DNA of 64,000 bases, taken from Acidobacteriota bacterium. GTDB taxonomy: Bacteria; Acidobacteriota; Blastocatellia; Pyrinomonadales; Pyrinomonadaceae. Made by a program: the position numbers and the translations under genes. Under the pieces are notes generated by a model. It was not told the DNA's origin, did no database searches, and worked only from the letters and a program-made list of their open reading frames with translations. Location of the stretch: assembly GCA_019639175.1 (NCBI GenBank), contig JAHBSK010000001.1, forward strand, positions 372,001 through 436,000, given 5' to 3'. Within the stretch, counting starts at the first letter, position 1. The number at the start of each line of letters is the position of its first letter. Shown piece after piece: positions 35,778 through 46,708 of this stretch.

Positions 35778-38303
35778 TCAGAACATTCTGGGCGTTCGGT
35801 CGCCTATCAGAACGCCGTCACCTATCAAAACACCCGCACGGTCGCCGATCAGGACACCGTCGCCTATGAGAACGCCATCGCCGATCAGGACACCGTCACC
35901 GATGAGAACTCCGTCACCTATCAAAACACCGTCACCGATGAGGACGCCGTCGCCTATCAGGACGCCGGACGGCACCAGGATCGAACCGGAGCCGTGAACA
36001 CCGCCGTTGCTGATGGTCAGATTCTGATGGGCCGTGACACCCGTGGTCAGGTAAGCGGTTCGTATCGTTGTTGTTCCCTGAATCGTCTGGAGTCCCTGCT
36101 GCATCAGGCCGCCGGCCTTGTACGGGAGCTGAAATTTGGTCACAAGCTCCTGGCCGGTCATAAAGTTATGGTTTGCCGTCACGACCTGCGACCACGCGAA
36201 ACCGCCGCCGGCGATGTCTGAAAATGTGGTCGGCAGCGACGTTCCGGGTGAGAGGAGCGAGGCTCCACGGCTCAGATTTGCAAAATTAACATTGGTTCTA
36301 AGCGACCGGGTCAAACGCACAGCGCCTTCGACGTTGAGTTGTCCCGCTCCCTGTTCCAGCATATCGGCGCCCGCTATCGGCTGTGCCGTGTATTGCAGGA
36401 TCATCCGCACCATTCCCGGTGTCAGTTTGGGGTTTATCTCAAGCAGCAGAGCGGCCGCGCCCGAAACGATCGGAGCGGACATTGATGTTCCGCTTTGATA
36501 CATCAGGGCATCTGCCTGCGTTTCGCCTTCCGCCATCGGAACATCAGATTCGGAACTCAGTTCAGAGATGCGGTTGTTCGCGGCCTTGTGCGAGATGACC
36601 TCGTTGCCGGGAGCGGCGAGGTCGGGCTTCATGACGTTGTCAAAAACACGAGATCCGCTCAGGGTCAAATATGAGCTGCGGCTCGGGCCACGCGAACTGT
36701 ATGTCGTTATGGAATCATCACTACGGTCATCGGTGCCAAAGCTGTTGGTAGCGCCGACCGTTATCGCGTAAGGGCTGTTGCCCGGTGAATGGATCGTGCC
36801 ATAGAGCTTTTCGCCGTTTGTTCCGCGTCCCAGATTTCCGGCTGCGGCAACCACAACTATACCTGCGTCGGTCAATTCCTTGACCTTAAGGCAAAGCGGG
36901 TCGTTGTGATAGCTGTCAACCGCTAGGGTTCCGAGGCTGAGGTTCACAACGCGTATGTTGTGCTGCTGGCGATTTTGCAATACCCAGTCAAGCCCGTTGA
37001 GGAGCCATGAGGTTTGTCCGATCCCTTCGTCGTTGAGGACCTTGACGCTGATTATATCTGCCCCGCGTGCGACGCCGTGATATGCTCCGTTGTTCTTCGG
37101 CGAACTGCCGGCGGCCAATCCGGCAACGTGTGTGCCGTGTCCGTAACGGTCGCCCAAGCCGGAATCGGTAAAGTTTACATTTGCCTTTATCCGGCCTGCA
37201 AAACCGGCATGATCCGTGTCGATACCCGAATCGACTATGGCGATGCCGATGCCGTTTCCTTCAAGCGGCAGTGCGGAGCCGCCTGCTCCGGGCAAGTTGC
37301 GGGCAGCGGCGACACCGGTCGTTTCGGCAACGTGGCCGGTCGAGGAAGTCGGGCGGTCGGGGGAAACATAATTTATAAGTCCGCTTGCGGACAGGGTCTC
37401 TATCGTTGACGCGGGCAGGTTGACGACGAGCGTGTCAGTAGAACCGACACGGCTGGCAATGCGTGCTTCACCGCTCTGCAAAAGGGCGCGGAGAGCGGCA
37501 TTGCCGGCGTCTTTTGCCTGAATGATAACGTCCACTCGTTTTGAAGGATCATTTGCTATCAGTTCGCGAAGATCGGATGAAACGTTGTCACCGCGATAGC
37601 TTGTTTCTTCATTTGTCTCGTCCTGAGTGTCTTCGCCTGCTGTCGTAGGTTCGATCAGCAGCGTGTCAAAAAGTTCAAGAGTTTCAGGATAGGTCAATGC
37701 AACATCTGCATAGGATGTTTTGAGGTCGGCAGCGACCAAAGAAAGTTTGCCCGCTTCGACAGCGGAAACGAGGGTTTGGCGAACCGTTTCGTATTTCAGG
37801 AGTCCGATCGTGCTATCGACGAACAGGATGGCCTTATTGCCGCTGTTCGTGAGGTTCGTGATGACAGAATTTATCTTTTCAACTGCCTGTGCTTCATTCA
37901 CTGCATCAGCGGTTATGCTGCGTTCTTCCAGCCTCAGCACCTGCCTTCCGGCAAGCTCCGCAGGGGCTGAACCCGCCGCTATCCTTCGTGCCAGACGCTC
38001 GACGATGGTGTTTCGGGCGGTTCCGTTATCGTCCAGGATCATCGGCTGCCGTCTGGAGCCGCTTGCCAGCATCTTCTCCAATGAAAGCGTTTCAGCTTCG
38101 TATGACAGGTCTTCGAGCAGGCGGCCTTCGCGGCCAAGCTGTGTCAGATCTGTCAGGGAAACCGCAGCTTCCGAAACGTTCCTGTTTCCGTCAGTTGGGC
38201 GTGTGCCGCCGGCAAATGCCAGATTGACGAAAACAAGCGAAAAGAGAAGGAGGCCGGAAAGTATCTTTTTAGTGGGGTCAAAGAAATTTAGCGTTTGAAG
38301 CAT
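35778..38303 (-). CDS. exported subtilisin-like protease with C-terminal GVLIGD repeats
   Basis: The 841-residue S8 protease has a signal peptide (about residues 10-32), a pro-region of about 290 residues, and the catalytic Asp (GIAIVDSGIDTDH), His (YGHGTHVAGLAAG) and Ser (SGTSMSAPIVSGAAALLL). After a beta-rich C-terminal domain come nine GVLIGD hexapeptides, seven in tandem, then RA, then two more, ending RTPRMF. An AGGAG Shine-Dalgarno before 38303 fixes the start. It is probably secreted or held at the cell surface. Confidence 0.9.
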   Translation of the reverse strand: MLQTLNFFDPTKKILSGLLLFSLVFVNLAFAGGTRPTDGNRNVSEAAVSLTDLTQLGREGRLLEDLSYEAETLSLEKMLASGSRRQPMILDDNGTARNTIVERLARRIAAGSAPAELAGRQVLRLEERSITADAVNEAQAVEKINSVITNLTNSGNKAILFVDSTIGLLKYETVRQTLVSAVEAGKLSLVAADLKTSYADVALTYPETLELFDTLLIEPTTAGEDTQDETNEETSYRGDNVSSDLRELIANDPSKRVDVIIQAKDAGNAALRALLQSGEARIASRVGSTDTLVVNLPASTIETLSASGLINYVSPDRPTSSTGHVAETTGVAAARNLPGAGGSALPLEGNGIGIAIVDSGIDTDHAGFAGRIKANVNFTDSGLGDRYGHGTHVAGLAAGSSPKNNGAYHGVARGADIISVKVLNDEGIGQTSWLLNGLDWVLQNRQQHNIRVVNLSLGTLAVDSYHNDPLCLKVKELTDAGIVVVAAAGNLGRGTNGEKLYGTIHSPGNSPYAITVGATNSFGTDDRSDDSITTYSSRGPSRSSYLTLSGSRVFDNVMKPDLAAPGNEVISHKAANNRISELSSESDVPMAEGETQADALMYQSGTSMSAPIVSGAAALLLEINPKLTPGMVRMILQYTAQPIAGADMLEQGAGQLNVEGAVRLTRSLRTNVNFANLSRGASLLSPGTSLPTTFSDIAGGGFAWSQVVTANHNFMTGQELVTKFQLPYKAGGLMQQGLQTIQGTTTIRTAYLTTGVTAHQNLTISNGGVHGSGSILVPSGVLIGDGVLIGDGVLIGDGVLIGDGVLIGDGVLIGDGVLIGDRAGVLIGDGVLIGDRTPRMF
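35799..35966 (-). repeat. tandem 18-bp coding repeat, nine GVLIGD units
   Basis: Nine 18-base units encode GVLIGD; seven are contiguous and two lie after a 6-base interruption. Units differ at third positions (GTC/GTT, CTG/TTG/CTC), so they are not recent perfect copies. The pattern fits the [LIV]-G-x-x-[AV]-x rule of left-handed beta-helix hexapeptides. Confidence 0.95.
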
Positions 38304-38521
38304 TTTTACTCCTGTAATATCTGTTGATCGGGGCACGGTGTGCCAGACCAATCACTAATACAAGGTTTATGCCAAACATCAAGTGGTGCAAATAAAAGGG
38401 TTAGCTAAGCGAGGTGTGCTTTTCGGAGGCGATATTCAAGCAGTTTGAATGACCGAATCGGTCAGAATGAATGACGAAGGTTATCAAAGGGGTGATATGG
38501 CAGGGGGGAAATTCAAACAGA

Positions 38522-38566
38522 ACGCCGGCTCCGAACCTTTGATGTCAAAGGCCCGGAACCGGCGTC
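38522..38566 (-). terminator. hairpin downstream of mdh
   Basis: ACGCCGG...CCGGCGT with a long inner stem (TTTGA-TCAAA) forms a strong hairpin 15 bases after the mdh stop on the minus strand. It is followed by CTGTTTGAATTT, a weak U-tract, so termination is likely but not certain. Confidence 0.6.
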
Positions 38567-38580
38567 GTGTTAAAAGCGCG

Positions 38581-40215
<1,635 letters not shown>

Positions 40216-40349
40216 AATAAAGGTTTTTAAAAAGGCAGCGACCTACGCAAAGCTTGATCATGCAAAAAGTCTTGTTGAAAACATACCGTGCTGGAATTGC
40301 AGGATTGACCCCGGTGTTTTATACAATCAAAACCTCTGTATTTTTACTT

Positions 40350-41870
40350 ATGACAAAACCTCAGATGTTTAGGGCGGTTGCGGCCGTATTATTTGTTTCG
40401 TTTTTTACGTTATTTGTCGTTGCACAACAGTCGCCGGAAGCGGTGTCAGGCAAGCGGCTGAAGCGGGTGGTCGTGCGCGGTGCGACGGTTGTTGACGGCA
40501 GCGGCAAACCGGCGGCGGGGCCGTACGACATTGTTATTGAGAACGATGTTATCACGCAGATCGTCGGGTTCGATCCGGCGGCGGCCGCAGCGGGCAGGGC
40601 GAGGCGTCCTGAGAAGGGCGATCTGGATATTGACGCGGCGGGGAAATACGTCCTGCCGGGGCTTATCAATCTGCACGGCCATGCACACGATTCTCGTTCG
40701 GGCAAGCCGTGGCCGGTCGAATACGTTACGAAACTTTGGCTCGCCTGCGGCATTACGACCGTGCGGGAGGCATGGTCTAATGCCAAGATCCTCGAATACC
40801 GAGACCGTTCCGCCGCCAATACGCTTGCGGCTCCGCGTATATTTGCCTACGGCGGATTTCCCGCACCCAACCTGAACACGGCCGAACAGGTGCGCCAGCG
40901 TGTCCGCGACCTGAAAGCCGCCGGTTACGACGGCATCAAGCTTTACACCATCGACCGCGACCTGATGGCAGCGATGATGGACGAGGCGAAAAAACAGGGA
41001 ATGCGCGTGATGCACCACACCGGCGTCGAGGAAACGAACGCCTGGGACGACATCAAATTCGGCACAACGAGCATCGAGCATTGGTACGGCATTCCCGACG
41101 CAGCGATAATCGGCGGCAGGCAAAATTTTCCCTCAGATTACAATTACAACGACGAGGTTCACCGCTTTCGTTATGCAGGCAGGCTTTGGCGAGAGGCCGA
41201 CCCCGAACGCCTCAGCAAAGTGCTGGACGGAATGATCGAGGCAAATGTTGCGTGGAACCCGACGCTTGTTATTTACGAAGCCTCACGCGATCTGCAAAGG
41301 GCGCAGACAAATCCGGCATTTGCCGATTATCTGCACCCTGCGCTCGAGGAATTTTTCAGGCCTAATCCCTCCAATCACGGTTCGTACTTTATCGGCTGGT
41401 CAACAACGGACGAGACCTTTTGGAAAGAGAACTACCGCATCTGGATGAAGGCCCTTTATGATTTCGGCACACGCGGCGGCATGATCGGTGTCGGTGAGGA
41501 CGCCGGTTATATTTACCAGCTTTATGGCTTTGGCCTAATTCGCGAACTTGAGCTGCACCAGGAAGCAGGTTTTCATCCCTTGACGGTCGTAAAACACGCA
41601 ACGGTCAATAACGCCACGATAATGGGCAAGGGCGATCAAATAGGCCGCGTTCGCGTCGGCTATAAGGCCGATCTGATCGTTGTGAACGGCAATCCGCTTG
41701 AAAACTTCAAGGTGCTGTATCCGACCGGAACCGACATGGTGCGTGACGGCAAAGTGGTTCACGGCGGCGGCATAGAATGGACGATAAAGGACGGCATACC
41801 TTTTCATGTGCCGACGCTTACTGCCGAAGTGCGGGAGATAGTTTCAAAAGCCCGTTCCGAGTCAAAATAA
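40350..41870 (+). CDS. exported amidohydrolase (imidazolonepropionase-like)
   Basis: The 506-residue amidohydrolase has an N-terminal hydrophobic export signal (AVAAVLFVSFFTLFVVAQ). The metal-binding HGHAH follows VLPGLINL, then comes a His pair in VMHHTG, TSIEHW, and the late metal Asp in GVGEDAG. The usual C-terminal return to the beta-sandwich is present (VGYKADLIVVNGNPLEN). The substrate is unknown; relatives act on dipeptides or cyclic amides. The start is uncertain, with in-frame ATGs at 40260 and 40350; the latter begins the signal peptide. Confidence 0.82.
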   Translation: MTKPQMFRAVAAVLFVSFFTLFVVAQQSPEAVSGKRLKRVVVRGATVVDGSGKPAAGPYDIVIENDVITQIVGFDPAAAAAGRARRPEKGDLDIDAAGKYVLPGLINLHGHAHDSRSGKPWPVEYVTKLWLACGITTVREAWSNAKILEYRDRSAANTLAAPRIFAYGGFPAPNLNTAEQVRQRVRDLKAAGYDGIKLYTIDRDLMAAMMDEAKKQGMRVMHHTGVEETNAWDDIKFGTTSIEHWYGIPDAAIIGGRQNFPSDYNYNDEVHRFRYAGRLWREADPERLSKVLDGMIEANVAWNPTLVIYEASRDLQRAQTNPAFADYLHPALEEFFRPNPSNHGSYFIGWSTTDETFWKENYRIWMKALYDFGTRGGMIGVGEDAGYIYQLYGFGLIRELELHQEAGFHPLTVVKHATVNNATIMGKGDQIGRVRVGYKADLIVVNGNPLENFKVLYPTGTDMVRDGKVVHGGGIEWTIKDGIPFHVPTLTAEVREIVSKARSESK

Positions 41871-41906
41871 AAGGCGTCATTTTACACAGTTCTATCAATG
41901 CAAAAT

Positions 41907-41948
41907 GGAAAAACCTGATGCGCTCTCCCCTTCACATCAGGCTTTTCC
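41907..41948 (+). terminator. hairpin after the amidohydrolase gene
   Basis: GGAAAAACCTGATG (41907-41920) pairs with CATCAGGCTTTTCC (41935-41948), 13 of 14 positions. There is little T after it, so this is a stable 3' hairpin rather than a textbook terminator. A second hairpin, GCCGTGCC/GGCACGGC, lies at 42009-42036. Nothing else is evident before 42144. Confidence 0.5.
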
Positions 41949-42143
41949 AAATTGACCTCTAACCTTAGCTATTGGTCAAGTTCAATTGTTACTGGTCTTA
42001 AAGCAACGGCCGTGCCACAACAATGTCCGGCACGGCTCGTCTCCATTGACGCCTATTTTTTAGGGGGTCTTCTGCCTTTCTCTAAAAACGGCCCGTTGCC
42101 GCCTAACAAAATGGTCTATTCTCTGCACCAAATCGGGCGCGGC

Positions 42144-42734
42144 TTATTTCAATATCGGGTGTCCGCCGCCTTTGCTGTGGTCGGCGGTCTCGTTATATTT
42201 CCGGCGGTCGTTATGATACAGCACCAAATGTTCGCCTTCATACCGCACAATGTCCGAAACCTTGTTGAATTCACGCGTGTGTTCGGCAATTATGAACGCC
42301 ATCGGGTTGTTTGAGATAACCATGCCGGCGACGAAAATGTGGCCGCCTTTGTCATAATCTGTCCCGGCATATTGGGCCGCACCTATTGCAAACGAAGGCG
42401 TATAAACGCCCGAACTGCTGTTTTCACGGTCTGCCTTGGCGATAAAAATGGAATAACTGGAATATTTTAACTGGCTGCGATAACCGTTCTTTCTGGCGAC
42501 GGCGAAAAGGTCTGTCAGGCCTTTATCTATCGCGTTCAGCACCTCTGCCGAAGGACGCGATACCGCATAGACCCTCGCTCCGCGTCTGGTTCTGGCGGAA
42601 TAATTGAACTTGTCACCGGAATATTTTTCCGCCTCCGCCAAAGTCCGCCGATCCTGAGCATTGACGTCCGCCGTAATGCCCAGAAATATTCCCGCCAATA
42701 AAACCGCTGCCACTGAATACTTGAAGATTCTCAT
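42144..42734 (-). CDS. exported protein of unknown function
   Basis: The 196-residue protein has a signal peptide (MRIFKYSVAAVLLAGIFLGITADVNA) with cleavage after ...VNA, then an alpha/beta domain. Its C-terminal half has regularly spaced His/Glu residues (IIAEHTREFNKVSDIVRYEGEHLVLYHND) that might bind metal. A GGAGG Shine-Dalgarno precedes 42734. No family is recognised. Confidence 0.7.
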   Translation of the reverse strand: MRIFKYSVAAVLLAGIFLGITADVNAQDRRTLAEAEKYSGDKFNYSARTRRGARVYAVSRPSAEVLNAIDKGLTDLFAVARKNGYRSQLKYSSYSIFIAKADRENSSSGVYTPSFAIGAAQYAGTDYDKGGHIFVAGMVISNNPMAFIIAEHTREFNKVSDIVRYEGEHLVLYHNDRRKYNETADHSKGGGHPILK

Positions 42735-42895
42735 AGTCGTTCCTCCAACCCTCCGTTCAGTATAGAACAGCAAACGTCATTCCATTAGTTGCCGGGAATG
42801 CCCTTTTCGAAACCACTCCTGCTTATTGCCACCAGATCGACGCCGCCGATACCCGGAAATTTCCTGCAAAATTTCTCACGGAACCGACCCTCACA

Positions 42896-42927
42896 CAAAA
42901 AAATAACCGGCCCGTTATTTGAGCCGG
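42896..42927 (-). terminator. terminator of the tRNA-Leu transcript
   Basis: On the minus strand CCGGCTC pairs with GGGCCGG, followed by TTATTTTTTT, about 33 bases after the tRNA 3' end. Confidence 0.8.
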
Positions 42928-42959
42928 CCCATAAGTGCTTATGAATAGATAGGTTAAGT

Positions 42960-43046
42960 TGGTGCTGAGGGCGGGAGTCGAACCCGCACACCCCTTAGGA
43001 TACAGGATTTTAAGTCCTGGGCGTCTACCAATTCCGCCACCCCAGC
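42960..43046 (-). tRNA. tRNA-Leu (anticodon UAA)
   Basis: The minus strand gives a class II tRNA: acceptor GCTGGGG pairing with CCTCAGC, D-arm GGCGGAATTGGTAGACGC, anticodon loop CTTAAAA, a long variable arm, the T-arm GGGTTCGACTCCC, and encoded CCA. It is transcribed alone with its own terminator. Confidence 0.96.
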
Positions 43047-43290
43047 ATGATTTCCGAGATTAGCATATCCCTGTCCGAAATGAAAAATCCGTCCGAGGTG
43101 ATAAGCGGGTCATTTCTATGCTGTGTGAATTTCTAAAGCTGTGTAAATTTTAAGGGGAACGTGTAAAACATTGCGGATATGGTGAGTTCTTATTGAATTT
43201 ACAATGGTTGTGATAAGATTCGACTAGGAAACCGCTGCCGTTCGGCTGCGGCAACTCTTACAAAATGGCAGATCTTTGCTGAACCTGACG

Positions 43291-43770
43291 ATGGAAAACC
43301 TTTCCTGGATACTCTGGCTCGTACTCGGTGTCACGCTTATCGTGGCCGAGATATTCACGCTTGGCTTTTTTCTCTTTTGGTTCGGGGTCGGGGCCATCGC
43401 GGCCGCTCTGACCGGACTGTTTGGTTTTGGGCTTTTGTGGCAATTTCTGGTCTTTGCAGCGGTGTCAACGCTGCTGACGGCCATGTCTCGCACCATTTTC
43501 TCAAAATATCTGTGGGGAGCCGGTTCCGATGACCTGAAATTGGGAATGGACGCTCTTCCCGGCAAAATCGGCACGGTCACGATAGCCAGTCACGGAGAAA
43601 TGCACGAGGCGGCGGTCAGCCTGTATGGTTCGATATGGACGGCGTTTCCCGAAGATGGGGACAGCGTTTTTCGCGAAGGCGAAAAGGTCAAAGTCGTGCG
43701 AGTCTCAGGCAACACGATATATGTCAGATCGGCCAAGCGGCAGCTGCGTGGCTGGCGACAGGATGATTGA
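43291..43770 (+). CDS. NfeD family membrane protein
   Basis: The 159-residue protein has two to three transmembrane helices at about residues 5-75 and a C-terminal OB-fold domain (GKIGTVTIASHGEM through VRVSGNTIYV), the short NfeD/YbbK-partner layout. Such proteins help organise stomatin-like membrane proteins, but no stomatin gene is next to it. ATG at 43291 (MENLSW) is preferred to an upstream TTG. It converges on the PP2C gene. Confidence 0.85.
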   Translation: MENLSWILWLVLGVTLIVAEIFTLGFFLFWFGVGAIAAALTGLFGFGLLWQFLVFAAVSTLLTAMSRTIFSKYLWGAGSDDLKLGMDALPGKIGTVTIASHGEMHEAAVSLYGSIWTAFPEDGDSVFREGEKVKVVRVSGNTIYVRSAKRQLRGWRQDD

Positions 43771-43782
43771 ACGTATTTTTTC

Positions 43783-44718
43783 CTAGATTATTTCTGCGGT
43801 GTCCTGGTCGGCGGTGTCGTGGATATTGCCAAGGTCTATCACTTCTATCTGAACCTCATCTCCGTTCGGTTCCGGGAGATTCTTTCCGGTCAGTTTGGCT
43901 ATCACGACAGTTATGTTGTCCTCTCCGCCGTTGGCGTTCGCTTCGGTAACAAGGTCGGCACATGCCATTTCCAGCGAATCCATATTTTCCAGTACTATCC
44001 GCTGCATATTGGCCGGATTGACCTTGTTCGAAAGGCCATCGCTGCACAGCAGGATGACGTCGCCCTGCATTGGTTCAAGCCGGGCGGAAACCGGAAATAT
44101 CTCGTTCTGAGCGCCCAAGGCCTGTAATATCACGTTCTTCAACGTGTGCGTCTCGGCCTCTTCCGGCGAGATCTGCTGGGCGTCTATGAGCTGCTGGACC
44201 AGCGACTGATCTTTTGTCACCTGATAGATCTTGCCATTTCTGACAAGATAGGCACGGCTGTCGCCGACCTGTATCAGGTCGATGCCGCGAGAGGTAATGC
44301 CCATGCCCGTAAAGGTCGCGCCCATTCCCTGAAATTGCGGGTCGGAACGCCCCTGCTGATGAACGATGTGGTTTGCGTAAAGCGTGGCGTTATACAGCTT
44401 CGCGATCAGGTTATATTCGTAGGCCTCCGGTGTCAGCGTTTCCTCGATGTCCTCATCAAGGAGCTTTTCGCAAACACATTCTATCGCCATCTTGCTGGCG
44501 ACCTCGCCTGCCATCGCTCCGCCCATGCCGTCCGAAACGGCCAATACTATGCCATTGTCGTCGATCTCGAATTTCTGGCTCTCGATCACAAATTCGCCGT
44601 CGTCCTGGGCGCTCGTCCACGCCCGTGACCGCGAAATGTTCAAAAGAAGATAGTTGTCCTCGTTGCCCTTTCTTACACGTCCTACGTGAGAAGTTGCATG
44701 AGTCTCGACAATTAGCAT
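43783..44718 (-). CDS. PP2C-type serine/threonine protein phosphatase
   Basis: The 311-residue cytosolic phosphatase has the metal-binding motifs near the N-terminus (GRVRKGNEDNYLL), VSDGMGGAMAGEVAS, LCSDGLSNKVN, and GGEDNITVVIAKL. It should dephosphorylate Ser/Thr residues; a PknB-type kinase is not in this window. ATG at 44718 begins the conserved fold; the longer frame from 44766 lacks support. Confidence 0.88.
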   Translation of the reverse strand: MLIVETHATSHVGRVRKGNEDNYLLLNISRSRAWTSAQDDGEFVIESQKFEIDDNGIVLAVSDGMGGAMAGEVASKMAIECVCEKLLDEDIEETLTPEAYEYNLIAKLYNATLYANHIVHQQGRSDPQFQGMGATFTGMGITSRGIDLIQVGDSRAYLVRNGKIYQVTKDQSLVQQLIDAQQISPEEAETHTLKNVILQALGAQNEIFPVSARLEPMQGDVILLCSDGLSNKVNPANMQRIVLENMDSLEMACADLVTEANANGGEDNITVVIAKLTGKNLPEPNGDEVQIEVIDLGNIHDTADQDTAEII

Positions 44719-44808
44719 AATCAGTTCACAAAATTCTCTACGATGATCCTGATAAGACAGTAACACGGACGCCCGTTACAGCAAGCATCCGGCCGTCTTA
44801 TTTTCGAT

Positions 44809-45942
44809 CTATTTCAGAGCCTGGTCCAGATCCTGTATGATGTCCTCGACATCCTCGATACCGACCGATATTCTGACCAATCCGTCCGTTATTCCCAGTT
44901 TATCGCGTTTTTCCGCAGGAACGGAAGCGTGGGTCATAGTGGCCGGATGAGATATAAGGGTCTCAACCCCGCCCAGACTTTCTCCAAGGGTACATACCTT
45001 GACGTTTTCCAAAACTTTTTTTGCGTTATCAAATGAACCTGTTTCAAAAGAAACCATTCCGCCGAAGCCGGACTGCTGTCTTTTGGCAAGTTCATGCTGA
45101 GGATGAGATGCCAGCCCCGGATAGTATACCTTAACGATGGCCGGATGTTCAGCAAGAAAAGCGGCAACTGCACGGCCGTTCTCATCGTGTGCCTTCATCC
45201 TGACAGCAAGCGTTTTTGTTCCTCTGAGTACCAGAAAGGAGTCAAACGGTGACAGGATCGCTCCGACGCTGTTCTGGATGAAACCGATCCTTTCCGCGTC
45301 CGTTTCATCATTCAAAGCCGCAAAGCCGCCTACGCTGTCCGAATGGCCGTTCAGATATTTTGTCGTCGAATGGACAACAATGTCCACGCCGTGTTCGATT
45401 GGACGCTGAAAATAAGGCGACATGAACGTATTGTCGCAAACGACCCGCGCACCGTGAGCATGAGAGACCTCGGAAACTGCCGCAAGGTCGGTGACGGTCA
45501 TTACCGGATTGGTCGGCGTTTCGACAAAGACCATCTTTGTATTGGGAAGAAATGCCGCCTCAAGAGCGTGAATGTCAGACGTATCGACAAGGCTGAATTC
45601 GATCCCGTAATCACGCAGCACCTTGTCAAACAATCTAAAGGTCCCACCATAAGTGTTGTCGCCGAGAATAACGTGGTCGCCGGCCTTTACCAGCCTTAAC
45701 ACGGCATCAATGGCGGCCATGCCGGAGGCAAATGCAAAACCATATTTTGCTCCCTCAAGGGCGGCAATGTTCTTTTCCAATGCTGAACGCGTAGGATTTT
45801 GGGTTCGGGCATATTCAAACCCCTTGTGTTTGCCCAGCGCTTCCTGAGCGTAGGTCGAGGTTTGATAGATCGGAACGCTAACGGCTCCGGTTGCCGCATC
45901 TGGCTCATTACCGGCATGGATCGCAGTTGTAGAAAAGCCCAT
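44809..45942 (-). CDS. metB: cystathionine gamma-synthase / gamma-lyase
   Basis: The 377-residue PLP enzyme of the Cys/Met metabolism family has ETPTNPVM, the PLP-binding Lys in HSTTKYLNGHSD, and the tail GESLGGVETLISHPATMTH. The family includes MetB, which joins homoserine esters and cysteine, and MccB, which cleaves cystathionine; the two are hard to separate by motif. It lies downstream of leuD with a 150-base gap, so it may be separately transcribed. Confidence 0.85.
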   Translation of the reverse strand: MGFSTTAIHAGNEPDAATGAVSVPIYQTSTYAQEALGKHKGFEYARTQNPTRSALEKNIAALEGAKYGFAFASGMAAIDAVLRLVKAGDHVILGDNTYGGTFRLFDKVLRDYGIEFSLVDTSDIHALEAAFLPNTKMVFVETPTNPVMTVTDLAAVSEVSHAHGARVVCDNTFMSPYFQRPIEHGVDIVVHSTTKYLNGHSDSVGGFAALNDETDAERIGFIQNSVGAILSPFDSFLVLRGTKTLAVRMKAHDENGRAVAAFLAEHPAIVKVYYPGLASHPQHELAKRQQSGFGGMVSFETGSFDNAKKVLENVKVCTLGESLGGVETLISHPATMTHASVPAEKRDKLGITDGLVRISVGIEDVEDIIQDLDQALK

Positions 45943-46094
45943 ATGCGCGCAAAAAAAATGGAAAGTATAGAGTTTGGCCCTGTGTCGTAAGCTTGAGATT
46001 CTGACGCTGAGATCCCGATTTTACAAGTAGATATGGTAACTTGGCGAAAACAAAAAAGCAAATACGGGATTTAGTAAACAAATGGCCGTCGGCG

Positions 46095-46703
46095 TTAAAA
46101 TGCGGCAAATCTGTATGAAGGAACCGAGTCTTGTTCAAATCGTTCGATATCAGCCGCATTTTTCAGGGTCAGCCCGATGTCGTCCAGGCCGTTGAGCAGG
46201 GAATATTTGGCAAATTCGTTTATCTCAAATCTTTCGTCAAAGTTCTCGCCCCGAACAGACTGTTCCTCGAGGTCGATGCTTATTTCCAGCCCGTTCGGCT
46301 GTTTGCTGGCAGCGGTCAATCGGGCAACAGCATCTTCGGGCAGGGTGATAGGCAGCAGTCCGTTCTTGAGGCTGTTGTTGTGAAAGATGTCAGCAAAACT
46401 CGGTGCTATCACAGCACGAAAACCGTGATCCAGAATGCTCCATGGGGCATGTTCGCGTGATGAGCCGCATCCGAAATTTGCGCCCGCAATGAGAATGGAA
46501 GCATTCTTATATGCCGGATCATTCAGCGGAAAATCCTCACGCGCGGAACCATCCGCGTTGAACCGCCAGTCATTGAACAGGAATTGGCCGTAACCGGTTC
46601 GCTCTATCCGTTTAAGGAACTGTTTCGGAATGATCTGGTCGGTGTCGATATTCGCAAGGTCGATGGCTACGGCCTTTCCCGTATGTCGGTCAAATGGTCT
46701 CAT
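46095..46703 (-). CDS. leuD: 3-isopropylmalate dehydratase small subunit
   Basis: LeuD is the swivel subunit of isopropylmalate isomerase in leucine synthesis. The 202-residue protein has IDTDQIIPKQFLKRIERTGYGQFLFNDWRF, the substrate-loop GANFGCGSSREHAPWSI and FADIFHNNSLKNGLLPI. ATG at 46703 is 5 bases after the leuC stop. It is the last gene of leuABCD. Confidence 0.95.
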   Translation of the reverse strand: MRPFDRHTGKAVAIDLANIDTDQIIPKQFLKRIERTGYGQFLFNDWRFNADGSAREDFPLNDPAYKNASILIAGANFGCGSSREHAPWSILDHGFRAVIAPSFADIFHNNSLKNGLLPITLPEDAVARLTAASKQPNGLEISIDLEEQSVRGENFDERFEINEFAKYSLLNGLDDIGLTLKNAADIERFEQDSVPSYRFAAF

Positions 46704-46708
46704 GATCT

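Noticed and set aside
35799..35966. regular repeats that could suggest a CRISPR array
   Set aside because: The 18-bp units are contiguous, without spacers, and encode GVLIGD in frame with the protease.
41952..42314. 120-codon plus-strand frame after the amidohydrolase
   Set aside because: It runs antisense through the signal-peptide protein at 42144-42734, has no ribosome binding site, and its translation looks random; the minus-strand gene has a signal peptide and a good Shine-Dalgarno.
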